Shown: piece after piece, positions 8,857-15,163 of the stretch
Numbering within the stretch: the stretch's first letter is position 1
Layout: each line of letters begins with the position of its first letter
DNA from: an uncultured Fretibacterium sp.
Lineage (GTDB): Bacteria; Synergistota; Synergistia; Synergistales; Aminobacteriaceae
Direction of reading: 5' to 3'
Assembly (NCBI GenBank): GCA_937911045.1
Contig: CALEPX010000085.1
Coordinates: forward strand, 1 to 31,824
Length of the DNA stretch: 31,824 bases
Translations under genes and position numbers: made by a program
The notes under the pieces: generated by a model
Told to the model about the DNA's origin: nothing
The model's database searches: none
Seen by the model: the letters and a program-made list of their open reading frames with translations, nothing else

Positions 8857-9849
8857 ATGAAAAAAGTGTTTTTACTCGTTGTAGCTTTAGTAATGGTATT
8901 TGCGGTTTCGGCTGCGAGTGCGAAAGATGTTGTGATTGCGTTCTCGCAGATCGGTCAGGAATCAGACTGGAGAACGGCTAACACGGACGATTTGAGATCA
9001 GCGATTGAGAATCACCCGGGTTGGAAGCTGGTCTATGACGATGGACAGCAGAAGCAGGAAAATCAGATCAAGGCTCTCAGAAATTTCATCACGCAAGATG
9101 TAGATTATATCTTGTTCACCGGCGTAGTTTCGACTGGTTGGGACGAAGTTCTGAAGGAAGTCAACGAGGCTGAGATTCCGTTATTGTTGATCGACAGATT
9201 ACCCGATTGCGCTGACAAAATCGATTACGTTGCTGCATTCGGCGGCGATTTCGTCGAAGAGGGTCGTCGTCAGATTGCTTGGGCTGGCGAATATCTGAAG
9301 GGCATCGGCAAAGGCGACGTTGACATGAATATCGTTATCATGGAAGGCACAACCGGAGCAAGTGCTCAGACCGGCAGAACTGAGGGCAACTTGAAAGCTT
9401 TGGCAGAATATCCGCATTTTAAGCTCGTTGGTCAGCAGTCCGGCAATTTCACCAGAGCAGAGGGTCAGGCAGTTATGGAGAGCTGGCTGAAATCAATCGA
9501 CAAGATCGACGTGTTAATCGCTCAGAACGACGACATGGCTCTCGGAGCAATCGACGCAATCAAAGCAGCAGGCAAAGTCCCGGGCAAAGATATTATTATC
9601 GTAGGCTGTGACTCGGTCAAAGCAGCATTTGACGCAATCGTTGCAGGCGAGATGAATTGTACGGTTGAATGCACACCGTTGTATGGCGCGTTTGTTGTGC
9701 CGACGATTGAAGCTCTTGAACGCGGCGAGAGATTTGACAAAACGGTAGTTCATCCTGAAGAGGGCGTTTTCGACATGGACGGCGGAATCGATCTTGGCAG
9801 CGTGAAGTCAGTTAAAGCAGCGGACGTTATCGCCAGCAGAAGATATTAA
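8857..9849 (+). CDS. ytfQ: Periplasmic sugar-binding protein (YtfQ/AraU-like)
   Basis: This exported ligand receptor of 330 residues delivers sugar to the upstream YtfRT-YjfF-like complex. It opens with a signal peptide (MKKVFLLVVALVMVFAV, cleavage probably after SAASA) and then a Peripla_BP_4 fold. IAFSQIGQESDWRTANT, DGQQKQENQIKALRNF, GASAQTGRTEGN, SGNFTRAEGQAVMESW and AQNDDMALGAIDAIK align with E. coli YtfQ. GGAGG at 8842-8846 lies 10 bases before this ATG; another in-frame ATG at 8851 would add only Met-Phe, and the Lys-rich n-region favours 8857. The known E. coli relative binds galactofuranose, and orthologues near ara genes have been assigned to arabinose. The araA neighbour favours the second reading here. 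Confidence 0.93.
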   Translation: MKKVFLLVVALVMVFAVSAASAKDVVIAFSQIGQESDWRTANTDDLRSAIENHPGWKLVYDDGQQKQENQIKALRNFITQDVDYILFTGVVSTGWDEVLKEVNEAEIPLLLIDRLPDCADKIDYVAAFGGDFVEEGRRQIAWAGEYLKGIGKGDVDMNIVIMEGTTGASAQTGRTEGNLKALAEYPHFKLVGQQSGNFTRAEGQAVMESWLKSIDKIDVLIAQNDDMALGAIDAIKAAGKVPGKDIIIVGCDSVKAAFDAIVAGEMNCTVECTPLYGAFVVPTIEALERGERFDKTVVHPEEGVFDMDGGIDLGSVKSVKAADVIASRRY

Positions 9850-9869
9850 TATCGGAGGAAAGATTTATT

Positions 9870-10988
9870 ATGAAAAAGAGTATTGCGTTATTACTCGCGT
9901 TCTGTATGATTTTCAGTGCAGCACCAGCAGTATTTGCAGCACCGGTTAAGATTGGAATTTCGATTTGGTCATCAACGGACACACTCGGCAGTGAGTGCAA
10001 GAGAATGATTGATGCGGCAGCGGCGGCTCTCGGAGTTGAGACTCAGTGGGTCGATCAGGCGCATATTTCAGAGCAGGTTACGTCGAGTGCGGAGACTTTG
10101 GCACTTGCAGGCTGCGACGGAATTATAATCTGCAACTCAGCTTCAGCAGAGATGGGCTCGGTTATTAAGACTTGTGACGAGAATGAAGTTTATGTCGCTC
10201 AGTTCTTCAGAGTAATCGACAAGGACGTAAACCCGGACGAATACGCTCAGGCGTGTGCTTCGAAATATTACGTCGGAGCTGTTCACGAGTCAGAATTTGA
10301 TAACGGCAAAACGCTTGTGTTGATTCTCGCAGGTCAGAAGGGTTGCAGAAAAATCGGTCTCGAAGGCTGGGAACCCGGTGACGCGACGTTCCTTGGACGC
10401 TGGGCTGGTTATAAAGCAGGCGTAGAAGCTTGGAACGCTGAACACCCGGATGATAAAGTTGTGTTGTTAGATCCTCAGTACGGACGCACGACGACTGACA
10501 CGGGCAGAGCTACAGCTGAAGCTATTATTGATGCGAATCCTGATATTGACGCATTGATCGTTGCAGGCGGCGGCGGTGACACGTTGCTCGGAGCAATCGC
10601 GGCAATCGAGGCAAAAGGCTTGACCGGTAAAATCGCAGTTGTTTCGACGGATTTCTTGCCGGATCTTGACGTTAAGCTGAAAACCGGAGCAATGGCAGCT
10701 GAATCAGGCGGACATTATGCAGACCCGTTCTTCGCATTCTTGATGGTCTATAACACAGTTCGCGGAAAATACGCAGCTAGCGACACGAGTTTTCATGATA
10801 TGGTCTTCCCGTATATGTACGTTGCGTCACCGGAGGATTACGAGAAGTATTCGAAATTCTTCACGGGCAGCGAGTTGCCGTATACTGCGGACGAAATCAA
10901 AGCATTGGCTGAGTTGTCATATGAAGATTTAGCAGCAGCTTGTGCGAAACTTTCGGTTGAAGATGTTGTCGAACGTCACGCGAAATAA
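9870..10988 (+). CDS. Second periplasmic sugar-type binding protein
   Basis: The 372-residue exported protein has a signal peptide (MKKSIALLLAFCMIFSAAPAVFA) followed by a substrate-binding-protein fold of the RbsB/Peripla_BP_4 class: KIGISIWSSTDTLGSECKRM at the start of domain I, ALAGCDGIIICNSA, NPDIDALIVAGGGGDTLLGAIAA and a YADPFFAFLMVYN segment. It is much less like YtfQ than the preceding gene is. GGAGG at 9854-9858 precedes the ATG by 11 bases, and only 20 bases separate it from the ytfQ-like stop, so the two binding proteins are probably co-transcribed. A terminator follows, then a permease, ATPase and permease that are its likely partners. The ligand is unknown: a monosaccharide is the default guess from the family, but nothing in the sequence proves it. 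Confidence 0.85.
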   Translation: MKKSIALLLAFCMIFSAAPAVFAAPVKIGISIWSSTDTLGSECKRMIDAAAAALGVETQWVDQAHISEQVTSSAETLALAGCDGIIICNSASAEMGSVIKTCDENEVYVAQFFRVIDKDVNPDEYAQACASKYYVGAVHESEFDNGKTLVLILAGQKGCRKIGLEGWEPGDATFLGRWAGYKAGVEAWNAEHPDDKVVLLDPQYGRTTTDTGRATAEAIIDANPDIDALIVAGGGGDTLLGAIAAIEAKGLTGKIAVVSTDFLPDLDVKLKTGAMAAESGGHYADPFFAFLMVYNTVRGKYAASDTSFHDMVFPYMYVASPEDYEKYSKFFTGSELPYTADEIKALAELSYEDLAAACAKLSVEDVVERHAK

Positions 10989-11027
10989 CGCGCAAATTAT
11001 CGTATCATGTAGTTTGTGAAAATATTC

Positions 11028-11069
11028 GAGAGTCGGGGATTTGTGTGTAGAAAATCTCCGGCTCTTTTT
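11028..11069 (+). terminator. Intrinsic terminator after the second binding protein
   Basis: A 14-base-pair stem (11029-11042 with 11052-11065, two G-U pairs) closes a 9-base loop and runs into a U-rich tail at 11065-11069. It lies between the binding-protein gene and its own permease. Partial termination here would give more binding protein than membrane subunits, as seen in other binding-protein operons. Confidence 0.85.
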
Positions 11070-11081
11070 ATAAGTAAGTTT

Positions 11082-11125
11082 ATTCAGGATTCAGGATTCA
11101 GTCAGAAAGAAGTTCAGAAAGAAGT
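11082..11125 (+). repeat. Two adjacent short tandem repeats in the leader of the second transporter
   Basis: ATTCAGG occurs twice plus a partial third copy at 11082-11101, followed directly by two perfect copies of the 12-mer TCAGAAAGAAGT at 11102-11113 and 11114-11125. The second 12-mer ends 8 bases before the permease start and supplies the only purine-rich, Shine-Dalgarno-like sequence (AGAAGTGA). The duplication therefore doubles the ribosome-binding stretch. Confidence 0.85.
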
Positions 11126-11133
11126 GATTTTGA

Positions 11134-12072
11134 ATGCAGAGTTTCAAGACGAGTAAATTTTTCGGGTTCATGATTCTTGCGGCGATGGTGGTATTTTTCT
11201 ACGCAATATTCAAGATTCTGACCCCGAATAATTTTGGCAGCCCGGAGAATATGTTCTCGTATTTCCAATCGTCGATAATATACTCGGTCGGTGGTTGCGG
11301 ATTGTATTTCATAGTCGTAATGGGATTGTTTGATTTTGCGGTCGGGGCGAATATTGTTTTCTCGTCAATCGTCGGCGTAATTTTGTCGGAGAAGTTGGGT
11401 TATTTGGGATTCGTAATTGGCTGCGTAGGCTGCGGGACGTTAATCGGAATAGCGATAGGATTCCTGTATAATAATCTGAAAGTTCCGAGCATGATCGTAA
11501 CTGTTGGATTGATGCTTGTGCTTGAGAGTTTGGCGGTGTTCGTGGCTGGCGGCGTGAAGCAGACGTTGGCTCCGGAGCTGAGATTTTTCTCAGGTGCGCC
11601 CGGGAATATAATTCTTGCAGCGTTGGCGTTTATTTTCATGTGGTTTATCTTGACGTACACGCGAATCGGAACGTATTGTAACGCGATTGGCTCGAACGAA
11701 TTTGTGGCGCAAAATATGGGCATTAACGTAAAGAAATATAAGTTGATCGGCTTTGCGTTGCTGCATTTCTTTGTCGGGATTATGGCAATTCTTACGGTCT
11801 CATACGGGACGACAATGACAGCATTAACCGGAATGAGCACGATGAGCCGAAACTTTCAGCCGTTGATGGGAACGTTTTTCGGGGTAGCGTTCAGGAAATA
11901 CGGAACTCCGATAAGCGCGATAATCATCGGGGAATTTATCATCGCGATAATATTTAACGGATTTGTTGCGCTTGGTGCTCCGACGACGGTGCAAAATATC
12001 GTGACGGGTGCGGCGTTGCTGGTAATCGTTACGTTGACGGCTCGCGGCAAACGTGGCTCTGTTGTGAAGTAA
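11134..12072 (+). CDS. Divergent CUT2-type ABC transporter permease (second transporter)
   Basis: This 312-residue inner-membrane protein has about eight to ten hydrophobic segments and the BPD_transp_2 pattern of sugar permeases. In place of the usual GGIDLSVGA it has MGLFDFAVGA at 63-72. The mid-protein loop LKVPSMIVTVGLMLVLESLAVF corresponds to the conserved coupling-region helix, and AIGSNEFVAQNMGINV to the family AxGxNxxAAxxxGI segment. It precedes its ATPase by 4 bases of stop-to-alternative-start spacing and is separated from the binding protein by a terminator and tandem repeats. The ribosome-binding site is weak (AGAAGTGA). The divergent signature argues against ribose or galactose specificity but does not identify the substrate. 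Confidence 0.87.
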   Translation: MQSFKTSKFFGFMILAAMVVFFYAIFKILTPNNFGSPENMFSYFQSSIIYSVGGCGLYFIVVMGLFDFAVGANIVFSSIVGVILSEKLGYLGFVIGCVGCGTLIGIAIGFLYNNLKVPSMIVTVGLMLVLESLAVFVAGGVKQTLAPELRFFSGAPGNIILAALAFIFMWFILTYTRIGTYCNAIGSNEFVAQNMGINVKKYKLIGFALLHFFVGIMAILTVSYGTTMTALTGMSTMSRNFQPLMGTFFGVAFRKYGTPISAIIIGEFIIAIIFNGFVALGAPTTVQNIVTGAALLVIVTLTARGKRGSVVK

Positions 12073-12085
12073 GGCGGTGAAACTC

Positions 12086-13585
12086 ATGAGCGAAAATATT
12101 TTGTTGAAGGCTGAGCATATTGATAAGCGATTCGGAATCACTCACGCTTTGAATGACGTCAGCATAAATATAAATCGCGGCGAAATTCGTGCGTTAATCG
12201 GCGAAAATGGCTCCGGGAAATCCACGTTCTGTCAAATGTTGTGCGGAATTTATACGATCGGCGGCGGAGTTTTCACGCTTGACGGGGAAGTTCTGAACGT
12301 GCGCAATCAGGTTGAAGCGAACAGAGCTGGCGTTTCGATAATTGTTCAGGAAATGGGAACGTTGTCGGGCTTGAGTGTTGCGGAGAATATTTTCCTGGGA
12401 CACGAAGAGCCGTTCATGCACCACGGGATCAAAGACACTCGCGCAATGGTTCGGGAAGCTCAGAGATTGCTTAATGAATACGGGTTCTCGAATATTCGCG
12501 CAGGTTCTATGATTGATAATTATAATTTCGAGGACAGGAAACTCGTTGAGATCGTGAAAGCTACGTATATGAAGCCGAAAATTCTTGTTGTTGACGAGAC
12601 TACGACGGCGTTATCACAGAACGGCAGACTTGAGTTATACAAGATTATGGACGCGGTTCGTGCTGACAATCGCAGCGTAATTTTCATCAGTCATGATTTA
12701 GGCGAAGTTCTTGAACATAGCGACACGATTTCGATTTTGCGCGACGGTGAATATATTGACACGGTGAATGCGTCGGACGTGAACGAAGATGATTTGAAAC
12801 GCTTGATGGTCGGTCGTGAAATTGGCTCGGCATATTATCGAACGGATTACGGCACGAAAATTTCTGATGAAGTCGTCTTGAGCGTTAGGAACGTTACGGT
12901 GAAGGGGCAGATTTACGATGTGAGTTTTGATTTGCATCGCGGAGAAATTCTTGGCTTCGGCGGCTTGTCAGAATGCGGAATGCACGAGGTCGGCAAAGCA
13001 GTTTTCGGAGCGTCATGGGATCGTGAAGGCGTTGTGAAATTATCCGATGGAACTGAGATTAGCGATATTCCCTCGGCGATACATCACTCGCTTGCTTACG
13101 CGTCGAAAGATCGTGATAATGAATCAATAATTCTGAACGAGAGCATCAGGAATAATATCGTGTTGCCATCGCTTGACGATTTGGCGAGCAATCACCTTTT
13201 GAGCAAACACAAACTTGATAAATTCGCGCTGGAAAATGCCGAGAAAATGCAGACGAAGATGGCGAATATTAACCAGTTTATATCGGATTTGTCTGGCGGC
13301 AATAAACAGAAAGTCGTGTTAGCGAGATGGCTGGGCAAGGGCAGCGATATTTTGGTTCTGGATTCACCGACGCGAGGAATTGACGTTAAAGTGAAGCAGG
13401 CGATTTACGCATTGATGTCGGAATTGACAGCTCAGGGTAAATCTATAATCATGATCTCAGAAGAAATTGCGGAATTGCTCGGAATGTCGGACAGAATCAT
13501 AATCATGAAGGACGGCAGAATTAATGGCGAGTTCATGCGTTCGGAGAAATTAACGGACGAAGACTTGATCGCAAAAATGGTTTAG
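12086..13585 (+). CDS. ABC transporter ATP-binding protein (second transporter), Walker B change in second domain
   Basis: This is a duplicated cytoplasmic ATPase of the RbsA/MglA class, 499 residues. The first domain has GENGSGKST at 39-47 and LVVDETTTAL with Asp170 and the catalytic Glu171. Its signature region (YNFEDRKLVEI) is degenerate. The second domain has no usable P-loop (GLSECGMHEVG), an intact LSGGNKQK at 402-409 and LVLDSPTRGID, where Ser427 replaces the usual catalytic Glu. One composite ATP site therefore remains: P-loop and Glu of domain 1 with the signature of domain 2. I chose the ATG at 12086; AAGGCGGTGA lies just upstream, and a GTG at 12077 falls inside it. It lies between two permease genes, with 15 bases to the next one. 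Confidence 0.9.
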   Translation: MSENILLKAEHIDKRFGITHALNDVSININRGEIRALIGENGSGKSTFCQMLCGIYTIGGGVFTLDGEVLNVRNQVEANRAGVSIIVQEMGTLSGLSVAENIFLGHEEPFMHHGIKDTRAMVREAQRLLNEYGFSNIRAGSMIDNYNFEDRKLVEIVKATYMKPKILVVDETTTALSQNGRLELYKIMDAVRADNRSVIFISHDLGEVLEHSDTISILRDGEYIDTVNASDVNEDDLKRLMVGREIGSAYYRTDYGTKISDEVVLSVRNVTVKGQIYDVSFDLHRGEILGFGGLSECGMHEVGKAVFGASWDREGVVKLSDGTEISDIPSAIHHSLAYASKDRDNESIILNESIRNNIVLPSLDDLASNHLLSKHKLDKFALENAEKMQTKMANINQFISDLSGGNKQKVVLARWLGKGSDILVLDSPTRGIDVKVKQAIYALMSELTAQGKSIIMISEEIAELLGMSDRIIIMKDGRINGEFMRSEKLTDEDLIAKMV

Positions 13586-13600
13586 GCAGGTGAAAATACA

Positions 13601-14563
13601 ATGGCACAAAGGGAAAATTCTGAATCAAGACTTGCAAGCTTTTTCGCATCGGATACGTTCAAAGGCTTGTTGCCGTTCATTGGCTTAGTTGTGATTTTGG
13701 CAGCGATGTATTACTTGACGAATGGCAGGATTATGCAGCCGAAGAGATTGCGCTTGTTATTATCGCAGGTATATTACCCGATGATAGTTGCGACTGGCGT
13801 ATTTTTCGTTATGACGCTGGGTTCGATAGATTTCACAGAAGGCTCTACGTTGGGAGTAGCTTCGATAGTAGTTTCGGTTTTATCGTTTTACAGCATACCG
13901 TTAGCAATACTCGGAGGGATTCTTACGGGCGCGGCAATCGGAGCGGTGAACGGATTCTTTCATGTGAAATTCAAGCTGCAAAGTTTTATCGTAACGATAT
14001 GCACGATGTATTTATTCAGGGGAGTATGCGCGTATTTGACTACGGAGACGGCTATACCAGCAAGTCAGGCGATAAAAGCACTGGATAGCGATAACTTGAA
14101 GACATGCGTAACGCTTGCAGTATTAATAGTAGCGTTCTTTGTATTCAGATTTACGCGCGTAGGCAATGATTTCAAAGCTGTAGGTTCCGGAGAAACTGCT
14201 GCGAGATTCTCAGGAGTACGCACGGATCGTGTGAAATTCCTGGCATTCGTAGCTGCTGGAGCGTTGACGGGCTTGGCTGCATTCGTGAATGTAATCAAAG
14301 TTGGCTCGATAACTTCGACGGCGGGAAATCAGCTTGAGACACAAATATTGATCTCGTTAGTCTTGGGTGGCTTGCCGATAACTGGCGGTGCGAAAGTCAG
14401 ATTCTCGAATATAATCGTCGGTACGTTAATGTATACGGTTTTGAATAACGGTCTTGTCATGCTGGGATTCGAATCGGCAACTCAGCAGTTGATAAAGGGA
14501 ATCGTATTCTTGATATTCGTAGCGTTGACGATAGATCGCAAGGCTCTGAAAGTTATCAAGTAA
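13601..14563 (+). CDS. Divergent CUT2-type ABC transporter permease (second transporter, last gene)
   Basis: The 320-residue membrane protein has a cytoplasmic Lys/Arg/Glu-rich N-terminus and about nine hydrophobic segments. The family signature is altered to LGSIDFTEGS at 73-82. KFKLQSFIVTICTMYLFRGVCAYLT corresponds to the conserved central loop-helix and AVGSGETAARFSGV to the AxGxNxxAAxxSGI segment. AGGTGA lies about 11 bases before the ATG at 13601. It closes the transporter operon and is followed by a bidirectional terminator. Both permeases of this system have lost the GG-I/T-DLSVG consensus in different ways, suggesting a separate subfamily of unknown substrate. Confidence 0.87.
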   Translation: MAQRENSESRLASFFASDTFKGLLPFIGLVVILAAMYYLTNGRIMQPKRLRLLLSQVYYPMIVATGVFFVMTLGSIDFTEGSTLGVASIVVSVLSFYSIPLAILGGILTGAAIGAVNGFFHVKFKLQSFIVTICTMYLFRGVCAYLTTETAIPASQAIKALDSDNLKTCVTLAVLIVAFFVFRFTRVGNDFKAVGSGETAARFSGVRTDRVKFLAFVAAGALTGLAAFVNVIKVGSITSTAGNQLETQILISLVLGGLPITGGAKVRFSNIIVGTLMYTVLNNGLVMLGFESATQQLIKGIVFLIFVALTIDRKALKVIK

Positions 14564-14592
14564 TAACTCGCGAATAACTTGTGATACGAAAA

Positions 14593-14640
14593 AGCACGTC
14601 TCATTTGCAAAATTTCCGCGAGTGAGGCGTGTTGTTTTTT
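14593..14640. terminator. Bidirectional intrinsic terminator between convergent genes
   Basis: An 11-base-pair stem (14593-14603 with 14623-14633, two G-U pairs) is flanked by an A-run on the left (14589-14593) and a T-run on the right (14635-14640). It therefore works as a U-tailed terminator for the plus-strand transporter operon and, read in reverse, for the minus-strand gene ending at 14676. Confidence 0.82.
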
Positions 14641-14648
14641 AGATTCAG

Positions 14649-14675
14649 ATTGCTAAGCTTGCTAAGATTGCTAAA
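14649..14675. repeat. Three tandem 9-base repeats next to the 14676 stop codon
   Basis: Three contiguous units, ATTGCTAAG, CTTGCTAAG and ATTGCTAAA, at 14649-14657, 14658-14666 and 14667-14675 abut the stop codon of the minus-strand gene. They do not form a hairpin and carry no ORF. They resemble slippage-type expansion. Confidence 0.8.
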
Positions 14676-15059
14676 CTAGATTAGTTCCGTGATAGCTTTC
14701 TTGAGTCTCTCGACTTGTTGAGCCAATGTGCCTACGCGTTCTCTCAAGATTGCGTTCTCAAGTTCAAGTTTCGAGTTCGATGCAGGTGAAGCTTTGCCGT
14801 CAGCCTTGGATTTGTCCGACTTGTCAGCTTTGTCAGGTTTGCCGGATTTGCCGAGTTTCTCTGGTTTCGCGTCCTGAGATTTCGGTGCGTTCAGAGCTTC
14901 AGCGGCTGCTTTACGTTTCCTGCTCCAGCTCGTTACCATTTGCCAAGTAAGCCCGTATTCCTGAGCTGCTTTATGAATACCAACTACTTTAGCTCTCTCT
15001 AATATCTCGTCCTGTTCCGCTTCGGTGTAAACTTTTCTATCGTCCATCGCGATATTCAT
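14676..15059 (-). CDS. Small helix-turn-helix protein with C-terminal leucine zipper (family not recognised)
   Basis: I do not recognise a named family. The 127-residue product has three parts. Residues 27-50 (GIHKAAQEYGLTWQMVTSW plus basic RKRK) look like a transposase/IS3-OrfA-style helix-turn-helix. Residues 58-96 are a Lys/Asp/Ser/Pro low-complexity linker. Residues 97-127 form a coiled coil with Leu at 98, 105, 112, 119 and 126 (every seventh) and Asn102, Val109, Val116, Ile123 at the other core position. This predicts a parallel homodimer binding DNA. There is no catalytic domain, so it could be a regulator or a domesticated OrfA relic. AAAGGA lies 2 bases before the ATG at 15059 and 14 before another in-frame ATG at 15047, so the start is uncertain by four residues. 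Confidence 0.7.
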   Translation of the reverse strand: MNIAMDDRKVYTEAEQDEILERAKVVGIHKAAQEYGLTWQMVTSWSRKRKAAAEALNAPKSQDAKPEKLGKSGKPDKADKSDKSKADGKASPASNSKLELENAILRERVGTLAQQVERLKKAITELI

Positions 15060-15096
15060 ATCCTTTCGTATGTAAAATATATATTCAAGTACGCGT

Positions 15097-15105
15097 ATTC
15101 TATCA
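15097..15105 (-). promoter_or_regulatory. Candidate extended -10 promoter for the HTH/zipper gene
   Basis: On the minus strand TGATAGAAT (15105 to 15097) fits an extended -10 (TGn followed by TAGAAT, 5 of 6 to consensus). It lies about 40 bases before the start codon. There is no convincing -35, which extended -10 promoters can tolerate. The surrounding 60 bases are very AT-rich. Confidence 0.35.
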
Positions 15106-15130
15106 CAGATTTTATATATATTCTATAGAT

Positions 15131-15157
15131 ATGAGTATGAATATGAGTATGAGTATG
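15131..15157. repeat. Hexanucleotide tandem repeat downstream of glnN
   Basis: About 4.5 units of ATGAGT (one unit reads ATGAAT) run from 15131 to 15157, ending 6 bases from the glutamine synthetase stop. No terminator hairpin was found for glnN in this 104-base spacer, so transcripts may run into the HTH/zipper gene. Confidence 0.8.
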
Positions 15158-15163
15158 CAATAT

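Noticed and set aside
14676..15059. Intact IS element containing the HTH/zipper gene
   Set aside because: No orfB or DDE transposase, no terminal inverted repeats and no target-site duplication were found around it.
14649..15157. CRISPR array or phage attachment site from the repeats near 14649 and 15131
   Set aside because: Units are 6 to 9 bases, directly adjacent without spacers, and no cas, integrase or tRNA gene is near.
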